Notes: generated by a model not told the origin, from the letters alone. DNA of 64,000 nucleotides from Winogradskyella bathintestinalis (GCF_030407435.1 NZ_JASDDK010000005.1:186001-250000); one strand, 5' to 3'; shown: positions 37,101 to 45,837, counted from the stretch's first letter. A program made the numbers and translations.

Positions 37101-40081
37101 ATACTGGCGAAACTACGGATTCAATTACGGTTAACCCTAATATTACTACTACGTATACAGTTACTACTAATGGAACAGGTGAATGTTCCAGTAGTGCCGA
37201 TATAATAATTACCGTTATCCCAGAGATCACTGCTTATGCTGGAGAGGATCAAACGATATGTAATGGTGAAACAGTGACATTATCTGCATCAGGTGGTTCT
37301 ACATATATATGGAATACAGGAGATAACGGATCTGAACTTACAGTAAATCCAACAATTACAACGACCTACACGGTTACTGTTGAAGATGATTACGGTTATA
37401 CTGATACAGATACAATCACCGTTTTTGTAAATGAAATGCCGACTATTACCACTAGTGATGATCTTTTTATAATGATTGGAGATTCTGCTACACTTTCGGT
37501 GAATGGTGCAAATACTTTTACGTGGAATACTGGGGAAACGACTTCAGAAATTATGGTAAGTCCAGAATTTACTACAACTTATACAGTTATCGGTGAAAGT
37601 GAGCAAGGGTGCCAAAGTTCCGCTGAAATCACAGTAACGGTAGTCGAACAAATTAATGCTAATGCAGGAGAAGATATTTCAATTTGTATCGGAGAAAGTG
37701 TTACATTAAATGCCTCTGGAGGTATAACTTACACGTGGAATACAGGTGAAACAGGTGCCACACCAACATTAGTACCAGCTGAAACTACAACTTACACTGT
37801 TACAGTTACTGACGGATTTGGTAATTCTGATTCAGATGATGTTACCGTGACTGTAAATCCAATCCCAACAGCTTATGCTGGTGAAGACCAAACGATCTGT
37901 CCGGGTGAATTGGTTACTTTAACAGCAACAGCAGAAGGAGGTGACTCATATTTATGGAGTACAGGTGAAACCACGGCTTCTATCGCGGTAAATCCACTTG
38001 AAGACACGACTTATACCGTTGTAGTTTCTAATAACTTCTGTTCACATAGTGATGATGTTACAGTATTTGCTGTCCCAGCACCAGAATTAAGCCTAAGTGA
38101 TAATGTTGTCATAATCAATGGAAATTCAACTACACTTGAAGTCTCAGGTGCCGATTCTTACCTTTGGAGTACAGGTGAAACTACACCTTCTATAACTGTA
38201 AACCCAAATGAAACAACAACATACTCGGTTACAGGATACTCAGAAAATGGTTGTGAAAGCATTGCACAGGTTATTGTAACAGTAGCTCCGCAATTAGTAG
38301 CGAATGCAGGGAATGACGTTTCTATTTGTGCTGGTGAGAGTATAACTTTAAACGCTACAGGAGGCAATAATTATTTATGGAATACGGGTGAGACTAGTGC
38401 ATCAATAGCTTTAACACCGACAACGACTACCACATATACAGTAACAGTAAGTGATAATCAAGGAAATTCAGATTCGGATACCGTAACAATAATTGTAAAT
38501 GAATTACCAATTTTATCTATAAGTGAAGCTATTACCATTTTTGAAGGTGAAAGCACAGTTTTAACTGTTAATGGTACTGACACGTACCTTTGGAACACGG
38601 GCGAAACCTCAAATGCCATTGAAGTAAGTCCGTCAGAAACAACCACTTATTCAGTCACTGGAATTTCAGCTAGTAATTGTGAAACTTCGCAAGAAGTGAC
38701 GGTTACAGTTTTACCTGAAGTGAATGCAAATGCAGGAAACGATATTTCTATTTGTGCAGGAGAAAGTATCATCTTGAACGCTACAGGAGGCAGTAGTTAT
38801 TTATGGAATACCGGTGAAACTACTGCATCAATAACTTTAGTACCAACAACAACTTCAACATACACAGTTACAGTAAGCGATGAACAAGGCAACTCGGATT
38901 CAGATAACGTAACAGTGATTGTAAATGAATTACCAAGTATTACTGTGAGTGAAAATATAACCATTTCAATAGGAGAAAGTACAAATCTCGAGGCAAATGG
39001 TGCTGAAACGTTTATTTGGAGTACAGGCGATACAACAAATTCAATAGTTGTTAACCCCACCCAAACTACAACTTATGCAGTATCTGGTTCTATAGGCTCT
39101 TGTAGTAGTGAACAGGCTCAAATAACAGTAACAGTACTTCCATTATTTTCGGCGTCTGCTGGCACAGATGAATATGTTTGTGACAATCAGTCTTCTGATG
39201 TTATTTTAACTGCAAATGAAGGAGATTCTTATTTGTGGAGTACCGGAGAAACAACGCAAAGTATTGAAGTCAATCCACTATCTACTACATCTTATACGGT
39301 AACAGTAACTCTAGAAGAGCAAGCAGCAACAGATGATGTTACAGTTTATGTTGATCCTAGCCCAAATGTAGTTGTTGCGAATGGTGAAAGTGTAGAAATA
39401 TTGAATGGCGATTTTATAACACTATCAGCTTCTGGTGCCAACCATTACGAATGGAACAATGGGGCAACTCAGCCAAATATAGCTGTAAGTCCATCGATTA
39501 CCACAACCTATGAAGTGAGAGGATTCATAGGAGAGTGTTATGATAATAAGCAAGTTACCGTAAACGTTTTGCAACCCGTTATTGCAGATGCCGGTGAAGA
39601 TGTGCAAATTTGTTTAGATGAAATGACAACGTTAACAGCTAATGGTGGCGAAGATTATGTTTGGAGTACAGGTGAAACCACACAGTCTATACAGGTTTCT
39701 CCGGATGAAACAACAGATTATATGGTTACAGTGTTTAACAATTTAGATTTTGACGAAGCTACAGTTAGGGTAGAAGTAGATGCCAATTGTGCTGAAGATC
39801 TACCTATCCCAACTGGAATTCAAAAAGATTTTAAATTTAATGTATTTCCTAATCCAGCCACAGATATCGTTAATATAAAGTTTTCAGGAGTACTGACAGT
39901 TTCAGATGTTAATATATTTGATGTGACTGGAAAATTAGTACATCGTACAAAAATATTGAACGAGAATATTGGAACAAGTACAACAAAACAAATTGATATT
40001 AGTTCACTGCAATCTGGTGTTTACTTTGTGAAATTAATCGGACAAGCAAAAGATATTACCGAAAAGCTACTTGTGAGATAA
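34106..40081 (+). CDS. Giant T9SS-exported protein: pectate-lyase-like beta-helix plus 17 Ig/PKD-like repeats
   Basis: The 1991-residue protein has a signal peptide (about 1-25), a Calx-beta-like strand-rich domain (about 28-135), and a PL1/pectate-lyase-like right-handed beta-helix (about 140-480; starts with FPTAVGGGAYATGGRGG). A Big2-type Ig-like domain follows (about 602-688). Seventeen tandem repeats of about 70 residues occupy bases 36170-39799. A C-terminal T9SS type A sorting domain (about 1905-1991) begins near FPNPATD and ends in KLLVR. The protein should be exported by the T9SS and anchored or released at the cell surface. It may bind or cleave polyuronate, but the usual WGxD/E calcium-site pattern reads YGSAG here, so lyase activity is doubtful. 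It lies between the capsule locus and the genes for uronic-acid precursors. Confidence 0.88.
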   Translation: MTCPTILKKSIIILLTSMTLFSFSQQSDIYLSKNLDFISHENNIGCVASLIRSSVSDITLPLTVYYTVSGNGINEASISTGSAVIPANERYIEIPVNPINNPNSISADRQININIIPNSSYNILRGSIEIAIKDNLPLRAFPTAVGGGAYATGGRGGNIYHVTNLLDDGSEGSFRWALDQPRPATIVFDVAGIINMPNALNIGGHDLTIAAQSAPQGGVTLTYPASGRININDGNNIITRFLKVRPQFQGEVALAVKTGNGEDSFGSNLIFDHTSISYGSAGFSVTGHDTYNITFQNGLIGECNRGGLFGNSQAYFANYSYNNTFTQSMFYNISHRLPNTASGRSDIYNNVIYDWINRWTTVKANAQVNHFNNFYFKGNKTSLFYQWQNNSPKWFVNGVTNEDPSIPPRIYSAGNIAQDLFMDPNADNTQTLWIEHAYSSQTERVEPELFTDTRYAMIGYTPQIMTAVEASIAVPQDAGAYKYLNADGSFGIHRDAQDTRYVSNTINDTPEEWGTGTGTNGHHSSVDGQPYADFLTLITGNPTNTRPDNFYNPEKSEHIPEQFYDLYMSPGDTHNDIAPSGYTWMEEYLNSVDRNGTSVAIGVVGVEVEPGTANLQMSETMSLTTTFTPTDASNKTGTWSSSDEDIAIVDANGLVTPISEGVVTITFTTNDGGFTDTSQITVFYEALQASAGNDQQICEGESTTLLASGGTNYLWNTGATTASIEITPEITTTYTVTVSNDNNQSEDASVTITVKDAPIAYAGEDQSICQGESVSLTATGGTSYLWNTGETTATIEVNPEVETIYSVEVSNDECSSTDEVIIFVNEIPEITVSEDSVIMKGETITLYASGSDNYQWSTGETTTSIEVTPLVTTTYTVTTINDTGCQSNSNVTVTVIPELVINAGEDVSICNGETVTLSATGGASYTWSTGDIGPELIINPTETTTYTVTIEDAYGYTDTDEVTVFVNEAPQITVTNDLVIVNGESVVLNASGSDNYLWNTGETTDSITVNPNITTTYTVTTNGTGECSSSADIIITVIPEITAYAGEDQTICNGETVTLSASGGSTYIWNTGDNGSELTVNPTITTTYTVTVEDDYGYTDTDTITVFVNEMPTITTSDDLFIMIGDSATLSVNGANTFTWNTGETTSEIMVSPEFTTTYTVIGESEQGCQSSAEITVTVVEQINANAGEDISICIGESVTLNASGGITYTWNTGETGATPTLVPAETTTYTVTVTDGFGNSDSDDVTVTVNPIPTAYAGEDQTICPGELVTLTATAEGGDSYLWSTGETTASIAVNPLEDTTYTVVVSNNFCSHSDDVTVFAVPAPELSLSDNVVIINGNSTTLEVSGADSYLWSTGETTPSITVNPNETTTYSVTGYSENGCESIAQVIVTVAPQLVANAGNDVSICAGESITLNATGGNNYLWNTGETSASIALTPTTTTTYTVTVSDNQGNSDSDTVTIIVNELPILSISEAITIFEGESTVLTVNGTDTYLWNTGETSNAIEVSPSETTTYSVTGISASNCETSQEVTVTVLPEVNANAGNDISICAGESIILNATGGSSYLWNTGETTASITLVPTTTSTYTVTVSDEQGNSDSDNVTVIVNELPSITVSENITISIGESTNLEANGAETFIWSTGDTTNSIVVNPTQTTTYAVSGSIGSCSSEQAQITVTVLPLFSASAGTDEYVCDNQSSDVILTANEGDSYLWSTGETTQSIEVNPLSTTSYTVTVTLEEQAATDDVTVYVDPSPNVVVANGESVEILNGDFITLSASGANHYEWNNGATQPNIAVSPSITTTYEVRGFIGECYDNKQVTVNVLQPVIADAGEDVQICLDEMTTLTANGGEDYVWSTGETTQSIQVSPDETTDYMVTVFNNLDFDEATVRVEVDANCAEDLPIPTGIQKDFKFNVFPNPATDIVNIKFSGVLTVSDVNIFDVTGKLVHRTKILNENIGTSTTKQIDISSLQSGVYFVKLIGQAKDITEKLLVR
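36170..39799 (+). repeat. 17 tandem ~210-bp repeats encoding Ig/PKD-like domains
   Basis: Each unit encodes about 69-74 residues around the core (Y/F)xW(S/N)TGxTTxSIxVxPxxTTTYTV. Two unit types mostly alternate: type A starts AGxDxxIC, while type B lacks that Cys and has a late (G/E/N)C. Order is A, complete, B, A, B, A, B, A, complete, B, A, B, A, B, A, B, A. Units 11-12 (from 38300) and 13-14 (from 38726) are the most alike, exactly 426 bp apart. Confidence 0.85.
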
Positions 40082-40100
40082 CCAACGAATAAAATAATAA

Positions 40101-40134
40101 AAAAGCACCAAAATCAACTTTTGGTGCTTTTTTT
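40101..40134. terminator. Bidirectional terminator between the giant T9SS gene and ugd
   Basis: A 13-bp perfect stem (40101-40113 with 40119-40131) encloses a 5-base loop and has A-runs before and T-runs after, so it can end transcription from both convergent genes. Confidence 0.88.
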
Positions 40135-40152
40135 ATATGATAAGGTTTAGCG

Positions 40153-41532
40153 TTATTTACCGATTGAAGAATATTCAAAACCAATCTTAGTCACTTCTTC
40201 TTTATCCAGGATATTTCTGCCATCAAAGATAAATGCAGGTTTTTTCATATTATCATAAATTTTTTGCCAATCGTAGCTTTTAAATTCATCCCATTCTGTC
40301 ATTATGGCGATAGCATGAGCATCCTTAGAAACTTCGTATGGATCGTTATAGGATTTTACTAAATCATTGTTTTCCGCTTCAGATCTTGTATTGAGATAAT
40401 TAAGATCGGCCTGGATTTTTTCACTGGTTACTTTCGGATCATAAACAGCAATATTAGCTTGTTCATTTAATAAGTGATCTGCCACATAGATTGCTGCCGA
40501 TTCTCTGGTATCATTAGTATCCTTTTTAAATGCCCAACCTAACATTGCAATCTTTTTACCAGATACAGTGTTATATAGAGTACTTATTAAATTGTCTGAA
40601 AAACGTCTCTTTTGATGATCGTTTAAAATAATGACTTGTTCCCAATAATCAGCAACGGCATTTAAACCATAACTTCTTGCAATATAAACAAGGTTTAAAA
40701 TGTCCTTTTGAAAACAGGAACCTCCAAAACCAATAGAAGCATTTAAAAATTTCGGACCAATTCTTGAATCCATGCCTATAGCTTTTGCAACTTCATTTAC
40801 ATCTGCCTCCGTATGCTCACATAACTCTGAAATTGCATTTATGGAAGAAATTCGTTGTGCTAAAAATGCATTAGCAGTTAATTTAGATAATTCTGAGGAC
40901 CATACATTAGTTCTCAAAATTCTGTCTTGAGACACCCAACTTCCATAAATATTTGCTAAACTTTCAATAGCATCTTCAGATTCACCACCAATTAAAACGC
41001 GATCTGGATGTAACAAATCTTGTACTGCGGTTCCTTCTGCTAAAAATTCTGGATTAGATAAGATATCGAATTTAACATCGCTGCCAGTATTGTGTAAAAT
41101 ACTCTTTATGGCTTGAGCTGTTCTAACGGGTAAAGTCGATTTTTCAACTACAATCTTGTCGGTAGTCGCCACTTCTGCAATATTTCTAGCACATAATTCT
41201 ACATACTTTAAATCGGCAGCCATACCTTTTCCTTTACCATACGTTTTAGTCGGTGTATTGACAGATATAAAAATCATTTCAGATTCCTTAATTGTTTTAT
41301 CAATTTCTGTAGAAAAGAATAAATTTTTTCCTCTAGTTTCTTCTACAATTTCAGCTAAACCCGGTTCGTATATTGGTAATTTTGAGACGTCATTGTCATT
41401 CCAAGCTGCAATACGTTCTGCATTTATATCTACGATTGTAACTTTTACATTAGGATTCTTTTTTGCGATAACAGCCATCGTAGGTCCTCCTACGTAACCA
41501 GCTCCAATACAACAAATATTTGTGATTTTCAT
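40153..41532 (-). CDS. ugd: UDP-glucose 6-dehydrogenase
   Basis: The 459-residue enzyme has an N-terminal NAD site GAGYVGG (10-16), the [10 protein letters not shown] motif, and the catalytic Cys273 in FGGSCFQKD, followed by the C-terminal UDP-binding domain. Length and sequence are of the longer, eukaryote-like type found in Bacteroidota. It oxidises UDP-glucose twice to UDP-glucuronate. The next gene upstream in the same direction makes UDP-galacturonate from that product, so together they supply acidic sugars. Confidence 0.94.
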   Translation of the reverse strand: MKITNICCIGAGYVGGPTMAVIAKKNPNVKVTIVDINAERIAAWNDNDVSKLPIYEPGLAEIVEETRGKNLFFSTEIDKTIKESEMIFISVNTPTKTYGKGKGMAADLKYVELCARNIAEVATTDKIVVEKSTLPVRTAQAIKSILHNTGSDVKFDILSNPEFLAEGTAVQDLLHPDRVLIGGESEDAIESLANIYGSWVSQDRILRTNVWSSELSKLTANAFLAQRISSINAISELCEHTEADVNEVAKAIGMDSRIGPKFLNASIGFGGSCFQKDILNLVYIARSYGLNAVADYWEQVIILNDHQKRRFSDNLISTLYNTVSGKKIAMLGWAFKKDTNDTRESAAIYVADHLLNEQANIAVYDPKVTSEKIQADLNYLNTRSEAENNDLVKSYNDPYEVSKDAHAIAIMTEWDEFKSYDWQKIYDNMKKPAFIFDGRNILDKEEVTKIGFEYSSIGK

Positions 41533-41687
41533 GTTTTTAATTTTATAGTGATTTGAGTCAAAAATTTAAAATTTGCACAAATTTGACTTAAATAATCTAA
41601 TTGAGATAATTAATTATATAAATAACCTCTTTTTACGATAAATTTCATATTCAGACATAAAAAGAGACTTTTCTTTAGTATTAAGAG

Positions 41688-42707
41688 TTAGTTATAATAG
41701 TTTTTAAACCAGTCGATAAAAGATTTGACACCATGTTTTATAGTCGTATTCGGACTATAATTATAATCCTTTATAAGTTCGTCAACATCTGCCCAAGTAC
41801 GTTCTACATCTCCTGGCTGCATTTCCATCATATTCTTTTTAGCTTCCTTACCTAAGTTGACTTCAATTTCTTTTATAAAATCTAATAATTTTACGGAGTT
41901 GTTATTTCCAATGTTATAAACTTTATATAAGTTATTAGATGCAATTCTTTCTGTAGATGATTTTTCAATGATTCTAACGACACCTTCTACAATATCATCT
42001 ATATACGTAAAATCACGTTCCATTTTCCCATGGTTAAATACTTTTATTGGTCGATCATTCACTATGGCATCAGTAAACAAAAACATAGCCATATCTGGTC
42101 TTCCCCATGGACCGTAAACAGTAAAAAATCGTAAACCTGTGGTTGGAATTTTAAACAAATGGCTATAAGTGTGTGCCATAAGTTCATTACTTTTTTTGGT
42201 TGCAGCATAGAGACTTATAGGATGATCTACATTATCATCTGTAGAAAATGGAATTTTTTTGTTCATGCCATAAACGCTAGAGCTACTGGCATACACCAAG
42301 TGTTTAATAGTATTGTTTCTACAGCATTCTAAAATATTAAGAAATCCAACTAAATTTGAATCAACATAAGCCTCAGGATTTTCTAAACTATATCGCACTC
42401 CAGCTTGGGCAGCTAAATTACATACTATGTCAAACTTTTCTTGTTCAAATAACTTTGGAAGTGATTCTCGATCTTCGAGATTCATTCGTATAAACGAAAA
42501 ATTACCGTTGGTATCAGCACACTTTTTATTAAATATACTAGCATTTTCTTTAGCGATTCCTAATTCTTTTAATCTTGAAAATTTAAGATTCACGTCATAA
42601 TAATCATTTATATTATCTAGACCCACAACTTGATGACCTTTTGATAATAAAACTTTGGACGTGTAAAACCCAATAAAACCAGCTGCACCAGTCACTAATA
42701 TTTTCAT
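41688..42707 (-). CDS. NAD-dependent UDP-glucuronate 4-epimerase
   Basis: The 339-residue short-chain dehydrogenase has GAAGFIG (8-14), a Ser-rich catalytic loop YASSSSVYG, and the YxxxK pair Tyr167/Lys171. The NDYYDVNLKFSRLKEL stretch is typical of CapI/LspL-type UDP-glucuronate epimerases and differs from galactose epimerases. The product would be UDP-galacturonate. Placement beside ugd on the same strand supports this. Confidence 0.88.
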   Translation of the reverse strand: MKILVTGAAGFIGFYTSKVLLSKGHQVVGLDNINDYYDVNLKFSRLKELGIAKENASIFNKKCADTNGNFSFIRMNLEDRESLPKLFEQEKFDIVCNLAAQAGVRYSLENPEAYVDSNLVGFLNILECCRNNTIKHLVYASSSSVYGMNKKIPFSTDDNVDHPISLYAATKKSNELMAHTYSHLFKIPTTGLRFFTVYGPWGRPDMAMFLFTDAIVNDRPIKVFNHGKMERDFTYIDDIVEGVVRIIEKSSTERIASNNLYKVYNIGNNNSVKLLDFIKEIEVNLGKEAKKNMMEMQPGDVERTWADVDELIKDYNYSPNTTIKHGVKSFIDWFKNYYN

Positions 42708-42742
42708 GTGTTTATATTTAATTCTTTAGGAAACTTACCTGT

Positions 42743-42783
42743 TGTTCAAATGGGATCATCATATTGACATGATCGTTTGAACA
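42743..42783 (-). repeat. Interrupted inverted repeat upstream of the UDP-glucuronate epimerase gene
   Basis: TGTTCAAA (42743-42750) and GATCAT (42754-42759) pair with ATGATC (42769-42774) and TTTGAACA (42776-42783), giving 14 pairs with a small internal bulge and a 9-base loop. It is 36-76 bases before the epimerase start. There is no T-run, so an operator or leader hairpin is more likely than a terminator. Confidence 0.5.
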
Positions 42784-42883
42784 TTTGTGTTTCACTTTAA
42801 ATGATTTATTTTTTGAAAATTATTTCCAAATATGAACAATTAGATTTTAATTTCTAAATTCTTGCTTATCTAATTTTATATAA

Positions 42884-43261
42884 CTAGCTGTTTGTATATT
42901 TTATATCTAAGAGTGTAGCTAAGGAATCGCAATTTTTAATCTTAAGTTTCAATTCTTGTTCCTTATAACTGTTCTCTATAAAATAGTTATTGCACGAATC
43001 TTTTTTAGTTTCGGTTAGTGAAAAATCAACATCACCAAATTTCACCAAATTCCTCACCGTTGACGAATCTATAGCGTGTTCTATTATAAATAAAGAAGCT
43101 TTTTCTGAATAATGTATGGGTTTAGAACTGATATTTTTTGTTGTTCTGGCATTAGGACCATAATCACAAGAGGCATCTTTTCCATTAAGAAAAAACATAA
43201 GAAGTACTAGCCCAATAGCAAAGCCACCAAGATAGTAGCCTAAACGATGTATAAATTTCAT
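42884..43261 (-). CDS. DUF4258-like small membrane-anchored protein
   Basis: The 125-residue protein has one N-terminal membrane helix (about 8-26) followed by an SCDYGPNARTTKNI motif and a small alpha/beta domain. The pattern YSEKASLFIIEHAI and LVKFGDVDF resembles the flavobacterial DUF4258 group. The function is unknown. It begins 2 bp after the stop of alanine dehydrogenase, so it is part of that operon. Confidence 0.72.
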   Translation of the reverse strand: MKFIHRLGYYLGGFAIGLVLLMFFLNGKDASCDYGPNARTTKNISSKPIHYSEKASLFIIEHAIDSSTVRNLVKFGDVDFSLTETKKDSCNNYFIENSYKEQELKLKIKNCDSLATLLDIKYTNS

Positions 43262-43263
43262 AT

Positions 43264-44463
43264 TTAGAAAATCAATAGATTGGCATCACTATATTCTAAA
43301 CCAAACCATTCTGCAACTGATTTGTTGGTTAAAATGCCGTGGTAAAAATACAACCCATTTTTTAAACCGCGATCAAATCGAAGTGCATTTTCTATTCCAC
43401 CATAATCTCCAATTTCTAAAAGGTAGGGAGTACAGAAATTACTGATGGATACTGAAGCCGTTCTCGAGTAGCGTGCGGGAATATTGGGTACGCAGTAATG
43501 TGTTACTCCGTTATACTCAAAAGTAGGTTTGTCATGCGTAGTCACTTCACTAGTTTCAAAACAGCCTCCCATATCAATACTTACATCGATTATAACCGAA
43601 CCAGATTTCATATGGCTCATCATGCTTTCGGTAACCACAATAGGAGCGCGATTGGTTCCTCTAACGGCGCCAATAGCTACGTCGCAACGTTTTAAAGCTT
43701 TTAAAAGGTTTTTTGGTTGCATGGTAGACGTGTAAATTGTGCGCCCTAAATTATTTTGAAGACGACGCAACTTAGTAATGGAACTATCGAAAACTTTAAT
43801 ATTAGCGCCCAAACCAATAGCAGAACGTGCGGCAAATTCGCCAACGGTACCAGCGCCTAAAATAACAACTTCCGTTGGAGGCACACCATTAATATTCCCC
43901 ATCATTAAACCGTTACCACCATTAACATTAGATAGCAATTCTGAAGCAATTAAAATGGAAGCCGTTCCAGCAATTTCACTTAATGAACTCACTGCGGGAT
44001 AGGCTCCGTCATCGTCCTTTATATACTCGAAGGCTAAAGCGGTAATTCGTTTTTTTGCTAATGCTTCAAAATAAGATTTGTCTTGGGTTTTTATTTGAAG
44101 CGCAGAAATTAAAAGCGTCTGCGGATTAATTAATTTTATTTCATCTAAAGATGGGGGCTCTACTTTTAAAATAATAGGGCAGGAGTACACCTTTTCAGTA
44201 TCTCTGGTGACTTCTGCCCCAGCTTCGCTATAATTTTTATCTTTAAAATTAGCACCTTCGCCGGCACCAGATTCAAATAATACCCGATGGCCGTTAGCTG
44301 TTAATGCCGATACGGCATCTGGTGTTAAGCACACTCGACGTTCTTGAAAATGAGCTTCTTTAGGAATTCCTATAAAAAGATCTCCTTTTTGTTTTAGAAT
44401 TTCTAAAGTTTCTTCTTGCGGTAATAATTGGGCTTTGGTAAATGGTGATAAGGATATACTCAT
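43264..44463 (-). CDS. ald: Alanine dehydrogenase
   Basis: The 399-residue protein has the N-terminal GIPKEAHFQERRVCLTPDAV motif of the alanine dehydrogenase/PNT family and the NAD-binding VILGAGTVGEFAARSA near residue 195-215. It catalyses reversible NAD-dependent oxidative deamination of L-alanine to pyruvate and ammonia. It lacks the transhydrogenase membrane domains. The N-terminus is longer than in Bacillus Ald, a common feature in Bacteroidota. The DUF4258-like gene follows at once. Confidence 0.9.
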   Translation of the reverse strand: MSISLSPFTKAQLLPQEETLEILKQKGDLFIGIPKEAHFQERRVCLTPDAVSALTANGHRVLFESGAGEGANFKDKNYSEAGAEVTRDTEKVYSCPIILKVEPPSLDEIKLINPQTLLISALQIKTQDKSYFEALAKKRITALAFEYIKDDDGAYPAVSSLSEIAGTASILIASELLSNVNGGNGLMMGNINGVPPTEVVILGAGTVGEFAARSAIGLGANIKVFDSSITKLRRLQNNLGRTIYTSTMQPKNLLKALKRCDVAIGAVRGTNRAPIVVTESMMSHMKSGSVIIDVSIDMGGCFETSEVTTHDKPTFEYNGVTHYCVPNIPARYSRTASVSISNFCTPYLLEIGDYGGIENALRFDRGLKNGLYFYHGILTNKSVAEWFGLEYSDANLLIF

Positions 44464-44574
44464 TTGAAGTTGGTGACTTTAGTTGACCATTGCAATATAG
44501 CGAATTAGGCCATAACAATGTTAAATTTATCTAACTTCAAATTACGAATAAATAATAAATACTGAGTGGTCAAT

Positions 44575-45129
44575 CTAAAAATACTGCGTAATCTTACCCC
44601 AAAGACCTTTGGGTTTAATTTTAAACTCTTCTTCGAGTTCTTCAAGCGTTTTATCAGCATTGTTAATCTTATTGAACATTTTTGCTCTGATAAGATAAAT
44701 AGAGGGAAAAACGAGAGCCATAATTGGTAGTAACCAAATTATATCTGCTACATCTAAATATCTAGCATCAAAATTTAGCGCAACAACACATTGATAAGAG
44801 AACATAGTAATAGGCACTAGTAGCGCATGATACCACCAATGGCGACAAGTAAAGAACCAAATCAATGACAATAATAAAGGAATAACCTTCATAGCAAGTA
44901 CCCACATTGCAACATTTGCACTGCCATATTCAGAACTTCTATAAGTCCCAAAAATGGTTTCCCATTCTTGGCTATCTGGGACATACTCATATAAATAAAA
45001 TACAAAGGGAGTAGCCGCTACTAATGTTGCAACGATACTCCCAATGAAAATCTTTTTATTGTAAGACTTTTTATCCTGCTGGTGGTATTTTAAGTTTTCT
45101 TTTGTCAACTTGGCTTGTAGTTTGTCCAT
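44575..45129 (-). CDS. Four-helix membrane protein of unknown function
   Basis: The 184-residue protein has four predicted membrane helices (about 28-48, 75-93, 98-118 and 128-148) and an acidic, lysine-rich C-terminal tail with LEELEEEF. It has a TCRHWWYHALLVP motif between helices 2 and 3. I do not recognise the family. Its first 59 bases overlap the end of a secreted micro-ORF in another frame, suggesting translational coupling. Confidence 0.72.
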   Translation of the reverse strand: MDKLQAKLTKENLKYHQQDKKSYNKKIFIGSIVATLVAATPFVFYLYEYVPDSQEWETIFGTYRSSEYGSANVAMWVLAMKVIPLLLSLIWFFTCRHWWYHALLVPITMFSYQCVVALNFDARYLDVADIIWLLPIMALVFPSIYLIRAKMFNKINNADKTLEELEEEFKIKPKGLWGKITQYF

Positions 45130-45217
45130 CTAGGTCAATAATGTTTGTAGCTTGTACAGTGAATAACATGCCTCCAAAAATAGCGATTGCTAGTAAGAGA
45201 TTTTTTTTAGTTTTCAT
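45071..45217 (-). CDS. 48-residue putative secreted peptide
   Basis: The small ORF encodes an N-terminal MKTKKN followed by a hydrophobic segment and VQA, a plausible signal peptide with cleavage after residue 23, leaving about 25 residues ending KIPPAG. A well-formed promoter (TTTG at 45276-45279, TAAATTTG at 45248-45255 on the minus strand, 20-bp spacer) lies 31 bases upstream of the ATG. The 3' end overlaps the membrane-protein gene by 59 bp. The function is unknown, but the promoter and signal peptide argue that the gene is real. Confidence 0.6.
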   Translation of the reverse strand: MKTKKNLLLAIAIFGGMLFTVQATNIIDLDGQTTSQVDKRKLKIPPAG

Positions 45218-45247
45218 AATTTAAGGGATTTTAGTTAATTAATACTT

Positions 45248-45279
45248 CAAATTTAAGAGCATTAATAAACTCTTTCAAA
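45248..45279 (-). promoter_or_regulatory. Predicted promoter of the micro-peptide/membrane-protein operon
   Basis: On the minus strand TTTG (45279-45276) is followed after 20 bases by TAAATTTG (45255-45248), a full match to the Bacteroidota consensus. The ATG of the peptide is at 45217. Confidence 0.65.
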
Positions 45280-45396
45280 TCAGAAATTGTTAAAATCAAA
45301 TAAATTGAGAACTTTATTTACGGTTTTTCCGTAATACTAGTTAATTTTTGTAGGAATAATAATAATATTTTGTTTAAAATCTCACTGTTTTTTGGC

Positions 45397-45837
45397 TTAT
45401 TTCTCGGCTAAATGATTGGTGTTTATGGTTAATTTGAGGTTTCTTTTTTGATTTTCCAAAGTAGTAATGGTAATTGTTTCTATATTTTCTGGAATCAGTT
45501 CTTCAATGCGTTCTGGCCATTCCATAAATAACCAATTATTACTGTTTAAATAATCTTCTATTCCAAAACCATAAGCTTCTTCTACGGATTCTATCCTATA
45601 AAAATCAAAATGAAAAACCTTATCACTAGGTAAATTATATTCATTTACTATGGAAAATGTTGGACTGGTGGCAACATCATCGCTTTGCATTACCTTTAGC
45701 AATGCATTGATAAATGTAGTTTTACCAGAGCCCATATCACCCTTAAAAAGTACGGTTTTAGAGTCTAAATGTTTGAAAACACTAGCTGCTATCTTATCAA
45801 TATCAACTATGTGATACGTATATTCTATTGTTTTCAT
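45397..45837 (-). CDS. tsaE: tRNA threonylcarbamoyladenosine biosynthesis ATPase TsaE
   Basis: The 146-residue P-loop protein has Walker A GDMGSGKTT at about 34-42 and the TSPTFSIVNEY motif of TsaE, plus HFDFYRI and EWPERIEELIP. TsaE supports TsaB/TsaD in making the t6A modification at position 37 of ANN-decoding tRNAs. The length is typical. It lies between porX and the micro-peptide gene on the same strand. Confidence 0.93.
   Translation of the reverse strand: MKTIEYTYHIVDIDKIAASVFKHLDSKTVLFKGDMGSGKTTFINALLKVMQSDDVATSPTFSIVNEYNLPSDKVFHFDFYRIESVEEAYGFGIEDYLNSNNWLFMEWPERIEELIPENIETITITTLENQKRNLKLTINTNHLAEK

Noticed and set aside
35848-39607. Several 60-87-codon minus-strand ORFs under the repeat array
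   Set aside because: They recur with the repeat period and translate to similar low-complexity peptides, as expected for shadows of a repeated coding sequence.
41627-41666. 9-bp inverted repeat downstream of the epimerase gene
   Set aside because: The 22-base loop and lack of a following T-run make it a poor terminator.
45318-45334. Small hairpin TTACGG/CCGTAA between tsaE and the micro-peptide gene
   Set aside because: Only six pairs and no T-run on either strand, so it is not supported as a terminator; position gives no other role.
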